A stretch of DNA of 64,000 nt from Lithobates sylvaticus. Taxonomy: Eukaryota > Chordata > Amphibia > Anura > Ranidae. The notes below the pieces were generated by a model. That model worked only from the letters and a program-made list of their open reading frames with translations. It made no database searches and was not told the origin of the DNA. How positions within the stretch are numbered: the first letter of the stretch is position 1; the number at the start of each line of letters is the position of its first letter. Where the stretch lies: contig CM053034.1 of NCBI GenBank assembly GCA_028564925.1, forward strand, positions 156,151,705-156,215,704, given 5' to 3'. This document shows, piece by piece, positions 10,125 through 21,764 of this stretch. Position numbers and translations under genes: made by a program.

Positions 10125-10200
10125 CCCACCATTTAAAAGGCCGCCACGCCGTCGGCCCCGGTCACATGAGTTCCGGCTTTAGGAGAGATCAGTCTGCTGA
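10125..10200 (+). promoter_or_regulatory. Putative hAT promoter
   Basis: CGCCCCACCATTTAAAAGGCC has an ATTTAAAAG TATA-like box near 10130. The corresponding place in the related element at 1500-1530 (minus strand) also has a TATA-like box after CGCCCCAC. Conservation of position supports a promoter; activity is unproven. Confidence 0.4.
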
Positions 10201-10427
10201 TTCTGTCTTTGCTTGATTGCTACTGAAAGATTTGCTCTTCTTTGCTAAACCATTGGCTATTTCTTTGCTAAACCATTGCTACCTAAGTCATTGATCGTTC
10301 ATTGCTGCTGATTGCACAGTTAGTGTGTTATTAGCTGCTGCTGGGGATTAGTCTGGTGCGTGCTTACTGTTAGTACAGTATTGCAGTAGTACCAACCGCA
10401 GTGCTGTTAGCACAGTTTTGCACCCCA
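10201..10427 (+). other. Leader between promoter and array
   Basis: Short repeats of TTTGCTAAACCATTGCTA type and TTGCTGCTGATTGC. No coding signal. It passes directly into the first 64-bp unit at about 10428. Confidence 0.5.
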
Positions 10428-13400
10428 ACAGCACCCATAGGACTTCTAGTGTGTTAGTGGCAGCAAACAGAGCTCCTATATTTTCTTCTCAGCAGCACCC
10501 ATAGGACTTCTAGTGTGTTAGTGGCATCACACAGAGCTCCTATATTTTCTTCCCAGAAGCACCCATAGGACTTCTAGTGTGTTAGTGGCATCACACAGAG
10601 CTCCTATATTTTCTTCTCAGCAGCACCCATAGGACTTCTAGTGTGTTAGTGGCATCACACAGAGCTCCTATATTTTCTTCCCAGAAGCACCCATAGGACT
10701 TCTAGTGTGTTAGTGGCATCACACAGAGCTCCTATATTTTCTTCTCAGCAGCACCCATAGGACTTCTAGTGTGTTAGTGGCATCACACAGAGCTCCTATA
10801 TTTTCTTCCCAGAAGCACCCATAGGACTTCTAGTGTGTTAGTGGCATCACACAGAGCTCCTATATTTTCTTCTCAGCAGCACCCATAGGACTTCTAGTGT
10901 GTTAGTGGCATCACACAGAGCTCCTATATTTTCTTCTCAGAAGCACACATAGGACTTCTAGTGTGTTAGTGGCATCACACAGAGCTCCTATATTTTCTTC
11001 TCAGCAGCACCCATAGGACTTCTAGTGTGTTAGTGGCATCACACAGAGCTCCTATATTTTCTTCCCAGAAGCACCCATAGGACTTCTAGTGTGTTAGTGG
11101 CATCACACAGAGCTCATAAATTTTCTTCTCAGCAGCACCCATAGGACTTCTAGTGTGTTAGTGGCATCACACAGAGCTCCTATATTTTCTTCCCAGAAGC
11201 ACCCATAGGACTTCTAGTGTGTTAGTGGCATCACACAGAGCTCCTATATTTTCTTCTCAGCAGCACCCAAAGGACTTCTAGTGTGTTAGTGGCATCACAC
11301 AGAGCTCCTATGTTTACTTCTCATCAGCACCCATAGGACTTCTAGTGTGTTAGTGGCATCACACAGAGCTCCTATATTTTCTTCTCAGAAGCACCCATAG
11401 GACTTCTATTGTGTTAGTGCCATCACACAGAGCTCCTATATTTTCTTCCCAGAAGCACCCATAGGACTTCTAGTGTGTTAGTGGCATCACACAGAGCTCC
11501 TATATTTTCTTCCCAGAAGCACCCATAGGACTTCTAGTGTGTTAGTGACATCACACAGAGCTCCTATATTTTCTTCTCAGCAACACCCATAGGACTTCTA
11601 GTGTGTTAGTGGCATCACACAGAGCTCCTATATTTTCTTCCCAGAAGCACCCATAGGACTTCTAGTGTGTTAGTGGCATCAGACAGAGCTCCTATATTTT
11701 CTTCTTAGCAGCACCCATAGGACTTCTAGTGTGTTAGTGGCATCACACAGAGCTCCTATATTTTCTTCCCAGAAGCACCCATAGGACTTCTAGTGTGTTA
11801 GTGGCATCACACAGAGCTCCTATATTTTCTTCTCAGCAGCACCCATAGGACTTCTAGTGTGTTAGTGGCATCACACAGAGCTCCTATATTTTCTTCCCAG
11901 AAGCACCCATAGTACTTCTAGTGTGTTAGTGGCATCACACAGAGCTCATATATTTTCTTCTCAGCAGCACCCATAGGACTTCTAGTGTGTTAGTGGCATC
12001 ACACAGAGCTCATATATTTTCTTCTCAGCAGCACCCATAGGACTTCTAGTGTGTTAGTGGCATCACACAGAGCTCCTATATTTTCTTCCCAGCAGCACCC
12101 ATAGGACTTCTAGTGTGTTAGTGGCATCACACAGAGCTCCTATGTTTTCTTCTCAGCAGCACCCATAGGACTTCAAGTGTGTTAGTGGCATCACACAGAG
12201 CTCCTATGTTTTCTTCTCAGCAGCACCCATAGGACTTCAAGTGTGTTAGTGGCATCACACAGAGCTCCTATATTTTCTTCTCAGAAGCACCCATAGGACT
12301 TCTAGTGTGTTAGTGGCATCACACAGAGCTCCTATATTTTCTTCCCAGAAGCACCCATAGGACTTCTAGTGTGTTAGTGACATCACACAGAGCTCCTATA
12401 TTTTCTTCTCAGCAACACCCATAGGACTTCTAGTATGTTAGTGGCATCACACAGAGCTCATATATTTTCTTCCCAGAAGCACCCATAGGACTTCTAGTGT
12501 GTTAGTGGCATCACACAGAGCTCCTATATTTTCTTCTTAGCAGCACCCATAGGACTTCTAGTGTGTTAGTGGCATCACACAGAGCTCCTATATTTTCTTC
12601 CCAGAAGCACCCATAGGACTTCTAGTGTGTTAGTGGCATCACACAGAGCTCCTATATTTTCTTCCCAGAAGCACCCATAGGACTTCTAGTGTGTTAGTGG
12701 CATCACACAGAGCTCCTATATTTTCTTCTCAGCAGCACCCATAGGACTTCTAGTGTGTTAGTGGCATCACACAGGGCTCCTATATTTTCTTCCCAGAAGC
12801 ACCCATAGGACTTCTAGTGTGTTAGTGGCATCACACAGAGCTCCTATATTTTCTTCTCAGCAGCACCCATAGGACTTCTAGTGTGTTAGTGGCATCACAC
12901 AGAGCTCCTATATTTTCTTCCCAGAAGCACCCATAGGACTTCTAGTGTGTTAGTGGCATCACACAGAGCTCCTATATTTTCTTCCCAGAAGCACCCATAG
13001 GACTTCTAGTGTGTTAGTGGCATCACACAGAGCTCCTATATTTTCTTCTCAGCAGCACCCATAGGACTTCTAGTGTGTTAGTGGCATCACACAGAGCTTC
13101 TATATTTTCTTCTCAGCAGCACCCATAGGACTTCTAGTGTGTTAGTGGCATCACACAGAGCTTCTATATTTTCTTCTCAGCAGCACCCATAGGACTTCTA
13201 GTGTGTTAGTGGCATCACACAGAGCTCCTATATTTTCTTCTCAGCAGCACCCATAGGACTTCTAGTGTGTTAGTGGCATCACACAGAGCTCCTATATTTT
13301 CTTCTCAGAAGCACCCATAGGACTTCTAGTGTGTTAGTGGCATCACACAGAGCTCCTATATTTTCTTCTCAGCAGCACCCATAGGACTTCTAGTGTGTTA

Positions 13401-15432
13401 GTGGCATCACACAGAGCTCCTATATTTTCTTCCCAGAAGCACCCATAGGACTTCTAGTGTGTTAGTGGCATCACACAGAGCTCCTATATTTTCTTCCCAG
13501 AAGCACCCATAGGACTTCTAGTGTGTTAGTGGCATCACACAGAGCTCCTATATTTTCTTCCCAGAAGCACCCATAGGACTTCTAGTGTGTTAGTGGCATC
13601 ACACAGAGCTCCTATATTTTCTTCCCAGAAGCACCCATAGGACTTCTAGTGTGTTAGTGGCATCACACAGAGCTCATATATTTTCTTCTCAGCAGCACCC
13701 ATAGGACTTCTAGTGTGTTAGTGGCATCACACAGAGCTCCTATATTTTCTTCCCAGCAGCATCCATAGGACTTCTAGTGTGTTAGTGGCATCACACAGAG
13801 CTCCTATGTTTTCTTCTCAGCAGCACCCATAGGACTTCTATTGTGTTAGTGCCATCACACAGAGCTCCTATGTTTTCTTCTCAGCAGCACCCATAGGACT
13901 TCAAGTGTGTTAGTGGCATCACACAGAGCTCCTATATTTTCTTCTCAGAAGCACCCATAGGACTTCTAGTGTGTTAGTGGCATCACACAGAGCTCCTATA
14001 TTTTCTTCCCAGAAGCACCCATAGGACTTCTAGTGTGTTAGTGACATCACACAGAGCTCCTATATTTTCTTCTCAGCAACACCCATAGGACTTCTAGTAT
14101 GTTAGTGGCATCACACAGAGCTCATATATTTTCTTCCCAGAAGCACCCATAGGACTTCTAGTGTGTTAGTGGCATCACACAGAGCTCCTATATTTTCTTC
14201 TTAGCAGCACCCATAGGACTTCTAGTGTGTTAGTGGCATCACACAGAGCTCCTATATTTTCTTCCCAGAAGCACCCATAGGACTTCTAGTGTGTTAGTGG
14301 CATCACACAGAGCTCCTATATTTTCTTCCCAGAAGCACCCATAGGACTTCTAGTGTGTTAGTGGCATCACACAGAGCTCCTATATTTTCTTCTCAGCAGC
14401 ACCCATAGGACTTCTAGTGTGTTAGTGGCATCACACAGGGCTCCTATATTTTCTTCCCAGAAGCACCCATAGGACTTCTAGTGTGTTAGTGGCATCACAC
14501 AGAGCTCCTATATTTTCTTCTCAGCAGCACCCATAGGACTTCTAGTGTGTTAGTGGCATCACACAGAGCTCCTATATTTTCTTCCCAGAAGCACCCATAG
14601 GACTTCTAGTGTGTTAGTGGCATCACACAGAGCTCCTATATTTTCTTCCCAGAAGCACCCATAGGACTTCTAGTGTGTTAGTGGCATCACACAGAGCTCC
14701 TATATTTTCTTCTCAGCAGCACCCATAGGACTTCTAGTGTGTTAGTGGCATCACACAGAGCTTCTATATTTTCTTCTCAGCAGCACCCATAGGACTTCTA
14801 GTGTGTGTTAGTGGCATCACACAGAGCTCCTATATTTTCTTCTCAGCAGCACCCATAGGACTTCTAGTGTGTTAGTGGCATCACACAGAGCTCCTATATT
14901 TTCTTCTCAGCAGCACCCATAGGACTTCTAGTGTGTTAGTGGCATCACACAGAGCTCCTATATTTTCTTCTCAGAAGCACCCATAGGACTTCTAGTGTGT
15001 TAGTGGCATCACACAGAGCTCCTATATTTTCTTCTCAGCAGCACCCATAGGACTTCTAGTGTGTTAGTGGCATCACACAGAGCTCCTATATTTTCTTCCC
15101 AGAAGCACCCATAGGACTTCTAGTGTGTTAGTGGCATCACACAGAGCTCCTATATTTTCTTCCCAGAAGCACCCATAGGACTTCTAGTGTGTTAGTGGCA
15201 TCACACAGAGCTCCTATATTTTCTTCCCAGAAGCACCCATAGGACTTCTAGTGTGTTAGTGGCATCACACAGAGCTCCTATATTTTCTTCCCAGAAGCAC
15301 CCATAGGACTTCTAGTGTGTTAGTGGCATCACACAGAGCTCCTATATTTTCTTCCCAGAAGCACCCATAGGACTTCTAGTGTGTTAGTGGCAGCACACAG
15401 AGCTCCTATATTTTCTTCTCAGCAGCACCCAT
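10428..15432 (+). repeat. 64-bp satellite array with higher-order structure
   Basis: About 78 head-to-tail copies of a 64-bp unit containing CACCCATAGGACTTCTAGTG, a GTGGCATCACACAGAGCTCC stretch and TATATTTTCTTC. Two subtypes, TCTCAGCAGC and TCCCAGAAGC, alternate for much of the first kilobase, giving a 128-bp dimer. Diagnostic variants recur at larger periods: GTGACATC at 11545 and 12377 (832 bp, 13 units); CTTCAAGTG at 12235 and 13899, and CACAGGGCTCC near 12769 and 14433 (both 1664 bp, 26 units). One unit near 14801 has an extra GT. The unit length is not a multiple of 3 and the array is not coding. Confidence 0.97.
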
Positions 15433-15461
15433 TTTTTATACTATATACACTACCGACTACA

Positions 15462-18332
15462 ATGGCTGGAAGACCGCCAAGGAGAGGCAGAGCGTGCAGA
15501 GGCAAGAACACAGGGCAGGCAGGCTCTGTTTCTAGAGACAACAGTGGTGGTCGTGCATCGTCATCAGCACGTGGCCATGGGACACGCTTGTCTTTGTTTT
15601 CAGCAGCTGGACATGTGGAGCCGCATCATGCGGAAGGCTTGGTAGAATGGATGACCAAGCCCTCCTCATCCTCCTCATCCTCTCTCACCCAGGCTCAGGG
15701 TACTGGCAGAGCAGCTGCCAACGCGTACTCAATGGCATCATCAGCCACCCCTTCCTAGACCCACCATGTCCTCCTGAGGAGTCCCCCGAACTCTTTGAGC
15801 ACAGTGTTGGGTACATGCTCCAGGAGGATGCCCAACGATTCGAAGGCTCGGATGATGATACCCAGCTTGAGGAAGGCAGTAGTGTGCGCGCAGAGAGAGA
15901 GGGGATGCTGAAGGACAGCAATCTGGCAGTACTGTTCCACCAGCTGCAGCTTACTGCCAGGTTTGCTCTAGTGGTGAAGAGGGAGGGGATGATGAGGTCA
16001 CTGACTCCACGTGGGTGCCTGAAGGGAGAGAGGAGGAGGAGGAGGAGGAGGATGCGGTGTCACATGTCCAACGAGGCAGGATGCCCCCTGGAGGCCAGCT
16101 AGAGGCCAGCACAGCAACTGTACCACACCGCAGAGCTCCGCCTGTGCAGGGCGCTGCCTCTGCACGTTATCACAAAAGTTCTTTGGTGTGGGCCTTTTTT
16201 GAGACGAGTGCATCAGATCGCACCACTGCTATTTGCAATATTTGTCTCAAGCGTATCTCGCGTGGCCAAAACATCAGCCGCTTGGGCACCACAAGCATGA
16301 GCAGACATATGTCGACCTGCCATGCAGCTCGTTGGCAAGCACACATAAAAGACCCACACCAAAGAACAAAGCGGACCTCTCCTTGCTCCTCATCAGCTGG
16401 AATCTCCATCCCCACTATATCTTCAGTCCTCTCTGAAAGCTGCTCTGAGAGGACTGAAGGTGTAGAATTAGGTGTGTCACAGCTGGGAGGGATGCAGGAC
16501 AAGGTGCAGTAGTGTTAGAGGTTGTTCTGCCACCATGCCTCCAAAATGCTACTACTGGTTGTGACACACCTCTCTCCTCCACCCCCTCCTCTTCTTCTTC
16601 TTCCTCCAGTGCTCTGTCCTGGGAAACCAGCGGTGCTCCGTAGGCGTACAAGGGGCTACGCGAGTACGCAGGCAAAAAGATGCCATGCCGTGCTTGCGCT
16701 GGTGTGTTTGGGGGACAGGAGCCACACTGGGCCAGAGGTTCTGGCAGCTCTGCAGGGGCAGGCCGAGAGGTGGTTGACGCCACGCCAGCTTAAGCCAGGA
16801 ATGGTCGTTTCTGACAATGGCACCAACCTCCTCTCCACCCTGCGACAATGGCAGCTCACCCATGTGCCCTGTATGGCTCACGTCCTCAACCTGGTGGTGC
16901 AGCGGTTCTTGGGCAGGTTCCCAGGCTTACAGGATGTCCTGAGGCAGGCCAGGAAAGTCTGTGTGCATTTCCGCCGATCTTATAATGCCAGTGCTCGGCT
17001 GACTGAGCTGCAAAAGGAGCTGAACCTGCCCAAGAACCGCCTAATATGTGACATGCCCACCAGGTGGAACTCAACGTTGGCCATGCTGCAGCGACTGCAC
17101 ATGCAGCAGAGGACCATCAATGAGTACCTTTGCGACTACGGCACCAGGACAGGGTCAGGGGAGCTTGGCTTTTTTTTCCCACGCCAGTGGAGCATGATCA
17201 GGGATGCATGCACTGTCCTCTCACCATTTGAGGAGGCCACGAGGATGGTGAGCAGTGACAGTGCATGCATCAGTGACACTGTACCTCTTGTCCACCTGTT
17301 GGAGCATACGCTGCGTGGGATAATGGACAGGGCACTTGAGGCAGAACAGAGGCAGGAAGAGGAGGACTTCCTTGCCTCTCAAGGCCCCCTTTATCCAGAC
17401 AGTGTTCCTTCTGTCCCACCCATCACACAGGAAGAGGATGAGGATGAGGAGGAGGAGGAGGAGGAGGAGGATTGTGTGAGCATGGAGGTGGAGCCTGGCA
17501 CTCAGCATCAGCAGCAGCAGCAGTCTTTTAGGGATGATGTACAGTCCCAACAAACCAGTGGACTTGTACGTGGCTGGGAGGAGGTGGCTGGCGATCATGT
17601 CATCCTCAGTGACCCAGAAGACTCCGGACCGAATGCCTCAGCTAACCTACGCTGCATGGCCTCCCTGATCCTGCAAAGCCTGCGGAAGGATCCTCGTGTT
17701 CTTCGGATCAAGGAGAGGGACCATTACTGGCTGGCCACTCTCCTTGATCCACGGTACAAGGGTAAGGTTGCGGACCTTATCTTGCCGTCGCAGAGGAAGC
17801 AGAGGATGAGACATCTCAGGGAGGCCTTGCAGAAAGGTCTGTGCAACGCTTTCCCAGAAACTGGGAGGTTACAAACTCCTGGTCCTGGACGACGAGTTGC
17901 TGAGGCTTCGGTCAGTAGCAGAAGGAGCGGTGGGGAAGGTGGACGTCTGACTGATGCGTTCAGACAATTTTTTAGTCCGCAGCCCCAAGGTATGATCGGT
18001 TCCAGCAACCATCACTAGCGTCTGATATACATGGTGCAGGAATACCTAGGGCAAGGTCAGACTTGGACACCTTTCCCACCGAAAATCCTCTGGCTTACTG
18101 GGTCCTGAGTATGGATCACTGGCCAGAGCTTGCACAGTATGCAATTGAGCTACTGGCCTGTCCTGCATCCAGCGTTCTTTCCGAACGCACATTCAGTGCT
18201 GCTGGAGGATTTGTCACCGATCATAGGGTGCGCCTGTCCACCGACTCGGTTGATCGACTGACCTTCATAAAAATGAATCAGTCTTGGATCACCACCAGCT
18301 ACCAGGCACCTGAAGCGGATATAACGCAATAA
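15462..18332 (+). pseudogene. Decayed hAT transposase with BED zinc finger
   Basis: The likely start is ATG 15462 (MAGRPPRRGR), 30 bases after the satellite ends. Homology then runs through several frames: a Ser-rich N-terminus to 15758; an acidic stretch (PPCPPEESPELFEHSVGYML) in another frame from about 15755; and, from 16015, a BED finger at about 16180-16323 with CNIC and HMSTCH as zinc ligands. The next open frame (16522-18018) has the RNase-H-fold core with VVSDNGTN, CMAHVLNLVVQ (the C-x2-H motif), MPTRWNST and LLDPRYKG, plus a long acidic insert. The C-terminal hAT dimerisation domain is in a third frame (18063-18332) with PASSVLSERTFSAAGG. The block that normally links the BED finger to RCHAVLALVCLG, including the first catalytic Asp region, is missing, so the enzyme cannot be active. 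Confidence 0.92.
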
Positions 18333-18443
18333 TTTATAATGTCACATCCCTTCAAGACTGCCTATGCTGATGCTGAGTGACTGTCCTGTTATGTTCACTG
18401 ACTATCCTCTTCCTCCTCCTCAATGATCCATGCCACCACACCA
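18333..18443 (+). other. hAT 3' untranslated sequence
   Basis: Short non-coding stretch between the dimerisation domain and the 3' tandem array. No distinct signal. Confidence 0.4.
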
Positions 18444-19280
18444 GTGCCTAAGGCACAATTTTTCAGCCCCTGTATAACAGGGGCGTGTACTTACAATTTT
18501 TAAAAAAAATGCTTCGCAACAGGTGTGACTGCTGTGCTCCAAGTACAGTATCTGTGAGGGGTTGCAGTGTTGTGGCACCAGCACCAGTGCCTAAGGCACA
18601 ATTTTTCAGCGCCTGTTGGGGCGTGTAATTACAATTTTTAGGCAATGCTTTGCAACAGGTCTCATTGCTGTGCTCAGAGTACAGTATCTGTGAGAGGTTG
18701 CAGTGTTGTGGCACCAGCACCAGTGCCTAAGGCACAATTTTTCAGCCCCTGTATAACAGGGGCGTGTAATTACAATTTTTTAAAAAGATGCTTCGCAACA
18801 GGTGTGACTGCTGTGCTCCAAGTACAGTATCTGTGAGGGGTTGCAGTGTTGTGGCACCAGCGCCTAAGGCACAATTTTTCAGCCCCTGTATAACAGGGGC
18901 GTGTAATTACAATTTTTTTAAAAGATGCTTCGCAACAGGTGTGACTGTTGTGCTCCAAGTACAGTATCTGTGAGGGGTTGCAGTGCTGTGGCACCAGCAC
19001 CAGTGCCTAAGGCACAATTTTTCAGCCCCTGTTGGGGCGTGTAATTACAATTTTTAGGCAATGCTTTGCAACAGGTCTCATTGCTGTGCTCAGAGTACAG
19101 TATCTGTGAGGGGTTGCAGTGCTGTGGCACCAGCACCAGTGCCTAAGGCACATTTTTTCAGCCCCTGTTGGGGCGTGTAATTACAATTTTTAGGCAATGC
19201 TTTGCAACAGGTCTCATTGCTGTGTTCAGAGTACAGTATCTGTGAGGGTTTGCAGTGTTGTGGCACCAGCACCAATGCCT
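18444..19280 (+). repeat. 136-143-bp tandem array in hAT 3' region
   Basis: AAGGCACA(A/T)TTTTTCAG starts recur at 18450, 18593, 18729, 18866, 19009 and 19145, giving spacings of 143, 136, 137, 143 and 136 bp. Each unit also has GCGTGTAATTACAATTTTT, GCAACAGGT and GTACAGTATCTGTGAGG. Two subtypes differ by TATAACAGG versus TTGG and in the A-run length. Non-coding; the small open frames inside are shadows. Confidence 0.9.
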
Positions 19281-19700
19281 AAGGCCCAATTTTTCTGCCC
19301 TGTTCAACAGGTGCATGCAATTACAAATCTTGATCTAATAACTCACAGCAGGGCCCATTCCTGCACCCACCAAGAGTAACTGTGAGGGCTTACAGTCTTG
19401 TGGCAACACCGTCCACCACCACCACCACCACCACCAAAGGCCCAATTTTTCTGCCCTGTTCAACAGGTGCATGCAATTACAAATCTTGATCTAATAACTC
19501 ACAGCAGGGCCCATTCCTGCGCCCACCAAGAGTAACTGTGAGGGCTTACAGTCTTGTGGCAACACCGTCCACCACCACCACCACCAAAGGCCCAATTTTT
19601 CTGCCCGGTTCAACAGGTGCATGCAAGTACAAATCTTGATCTATTAACTCACAGCAGGGCCCATTCCTGTGCCCACCAGTCTTGTGGCTACACCACCATC
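19281..19700 (+). repeat. ~150-bp diverged tandem repeats with CCA run
   Basis: Three diverged copies begin AAGGCCCAATTTTTCTGCCC at 19281, 19437 and 19587, each with GGTGCATGCAA, TCTTGATCTA, ACTCACAGCAGGGCCCATTCC and CTTGTGGC. CCACCACCA runs of different length separate them. They share the AAGGCNCAATTTTTC start with the preceding array, so the two are probably ancient relatives. Confidence 0.85.
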
Positions 19701-20449
19701 TAATAGGGCAAATTTCTGCAGAGTATATACGGCAGGCCCCTACTTTCAAACATCCAACTTACAAACGACTCCTACTTGCAAACGGAAAGAGAAACAGGAA
19801 GTGAGAGGAAATCTACCCCTAGGAAGGGAAATTCTATCATGTTAGATTTAATTTGGGAAAAAGGTATCTCCTCTCTACTGATGCTTTATCACCAATCCTT
19901 GTTTCAATTAAAACCCCACTTTTCCAAAAACATTTGTCATTGGGACGGAAAGTGAGGTGACATGTTCTGAACAGATGTGCAAAGACAGCAAATGTTACAG
20001 GGGTGATAACCCCTCCCTATGTTCTCCAAAAAGCTTAAAAATAGATTTTTTTGGGATGGAGCTACACTTCATAATGTACCTGTTCAGATTCTACTTAAGA
20101 ACAAACCTACAGTCCGTGTCTTGTTTGCACCACCTATATACTGCTGTTCAGAGTATATAGCGTTGTAGGTATAGGGTTTTATTTTGGGTGAGGGGTCCCC
20201 CTTAATATCCATACAAGACCCAAAGGGGCTGGGGTGGGGGGGGGGGGGTGATGGGGTAGCCATGCCATTTTTCTCAAGGATTTTCAGCCATATGGCGGCC
20301 AGGACAAGACATGACATTAAAGCCGCAAGTGGTTTTAAATGGCTTCTTTTTTTCCTTTACAAATGTCATTTTATGCAAGGACAGTTCTAAACACGGGGAA
20401 ACACATGCCACTTCACAGGCATACTTTAGACACCCCCCAGGTACCATAT
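19701..20449. other. hAT interior, relic repeats
   Basis: No gene. About 20160-20440 resembles 1130-1380 near the window start, including CCCCCTTAATATCCAT and a GGACAGTTCTAA / GGAAAGTTCTAA region before ACACCCCCCAG. A G-run lies at about 20230-20250. The remainder is not recognised. Confidence 0.45.
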
Positions 20450-20453
20450 TTAA

Positions 20454-21764
20454 CCACTTCCCGCCCGGTCAATAGCATATTGACGTCCGGGAAGTGGCTT
20501 CGTTATCCTGACTGGGCGTCATATGACGTCCTTCAGGATAACAGCCGCCGCGCGCCCGTGGGAGCGCGCATCGCGGCGATCGGTGGAGCGGTGTGTCAGT
20601 CTGACACACCACTACACTGATCTCGGTAAAGAGCCTCCAGGGGAGGCTCTTTACCACGTGATCAGCCGTGTCCAATCACGGCTGATCACGATGTACACAG
20701 GAAGAGCCGTTGATCGGCTTTTCCTCACTCGCGTCTGACAGACGCGAGTAGAGGGGAGCCGATCGGCGGCTCTCCTGACAGGGGGGGTCTGCGCTGATTG
20801 TTTATCAGCGCAGCCCCCCCTCAGATGCCCACACTAGACCACTAGGGAAGCCCCCAGGACCACCAGGGAAGCCCCCAGGACCACCAGGAAAGCCCCCAGC
20901 ATGTGGATGGCCAGGTACATCCCCCATGGCCATCCACATGTTAAAAAAATTCAAAAAATATGCCAATCAGTGCCCACAGATGGGCACTGATTGGCACATC
21001 ATATTTAATTAAAAAAAAGTAAAAAAAAGGGATGCCCAGCAATGCCACCCATAAGTGTCATCAGTGCCACTCATCAGCGGCCATCAGTGCCACCTATCAG
21101 TGCCCATCCGTGCCCACCCATGCCCACCTATCAGTGCCCATCCATGCCACCTATCAGTGCCCATGCATGCCACCTATCAGTGCCCATCCATGCCACCTAT
21201 CAGTGCCACCTATATGTGTGCATCAGTGCCACCCATAAGTACCCGTCAGTGCCGCCTATGAGTGCCCATCAGTGCCACCTGAGTGTCCATCAGTGCCGCA
21301 TACCAGTGCCACCTATCAATGCCCATCAGTGCCACCTATCAGTGCCCATCAGTGCCGCCTATCAGTGCCCATCATCAGTGCCACCTCATCGGTGCCCCCT
21401 AATTGGTGCCACCTCATCGGTGCCCATCAGTGCCGCCTTATCAGTGCCCATTAGTGCCGCCTTATCAGTGCCCATCATTGAAGAAGAAAACGCACTTATT
21501 TACAAAAAAAATTAACAGTGACAAAGAAAAACTTGTTTTTTTGCAAAATTTTCGGTCTTTTTTTGTTTGTTGCGCAAAAAATAAAAATCGCAGAGGTGAT
21601 CAAATACCACCAAAAGAAAGCTCTATTTGTTGGAACAAAATGATAAAAAATTTGTTTGGGTACAGTGTAGCATGACCGCGCAATTGTCATTCAAATTGCG
21701 ACATCGCTGAAAGCTGAAAATTGGCTTGGGCGGGAAGGTGTCTAAGTGTCTGGTATTGAAGTGG
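20454..21764. mobile_element. TTAA-flanked MITE (CCACTTCCCG type)
   Basis: TTAA at 20450-20453 and 21765-21768 flank inverted ends CCACTTCCCGCC and, at the right, GAAGTGG. TTAA duplications point to piggyBac- or Kolobok-type mobilisation. The interior has hairpins near 20580-20830 and the TCAGTGCC array listed separately. No transposase. Confidence 0.8.
21035..21480 (+). repeat. CCCATCAGTGCCACCTAT-type tandem array
   Basis: Degenerate tandem of an 11-21-bp unit with core ATCAGTGCC, inside the TTAA MITE. It keeps frames open for up to 157 residues (Pro/Ser/His-rich); these are artefacts of the repeat. Confidence 0.9.

Noticed and set aside
10428-15432. CRISPR-like regular repeats
   Set aside because: The 64-bp units are continuous with no unique spacers and lie in a vertebrate hAT transposon.
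21032-21515. 157-residue Pro/His/Ser-rich protein
   Set aside because: Artefact of the TCAGTGCC tandem repeat inside a MITE; several frames are open equally.
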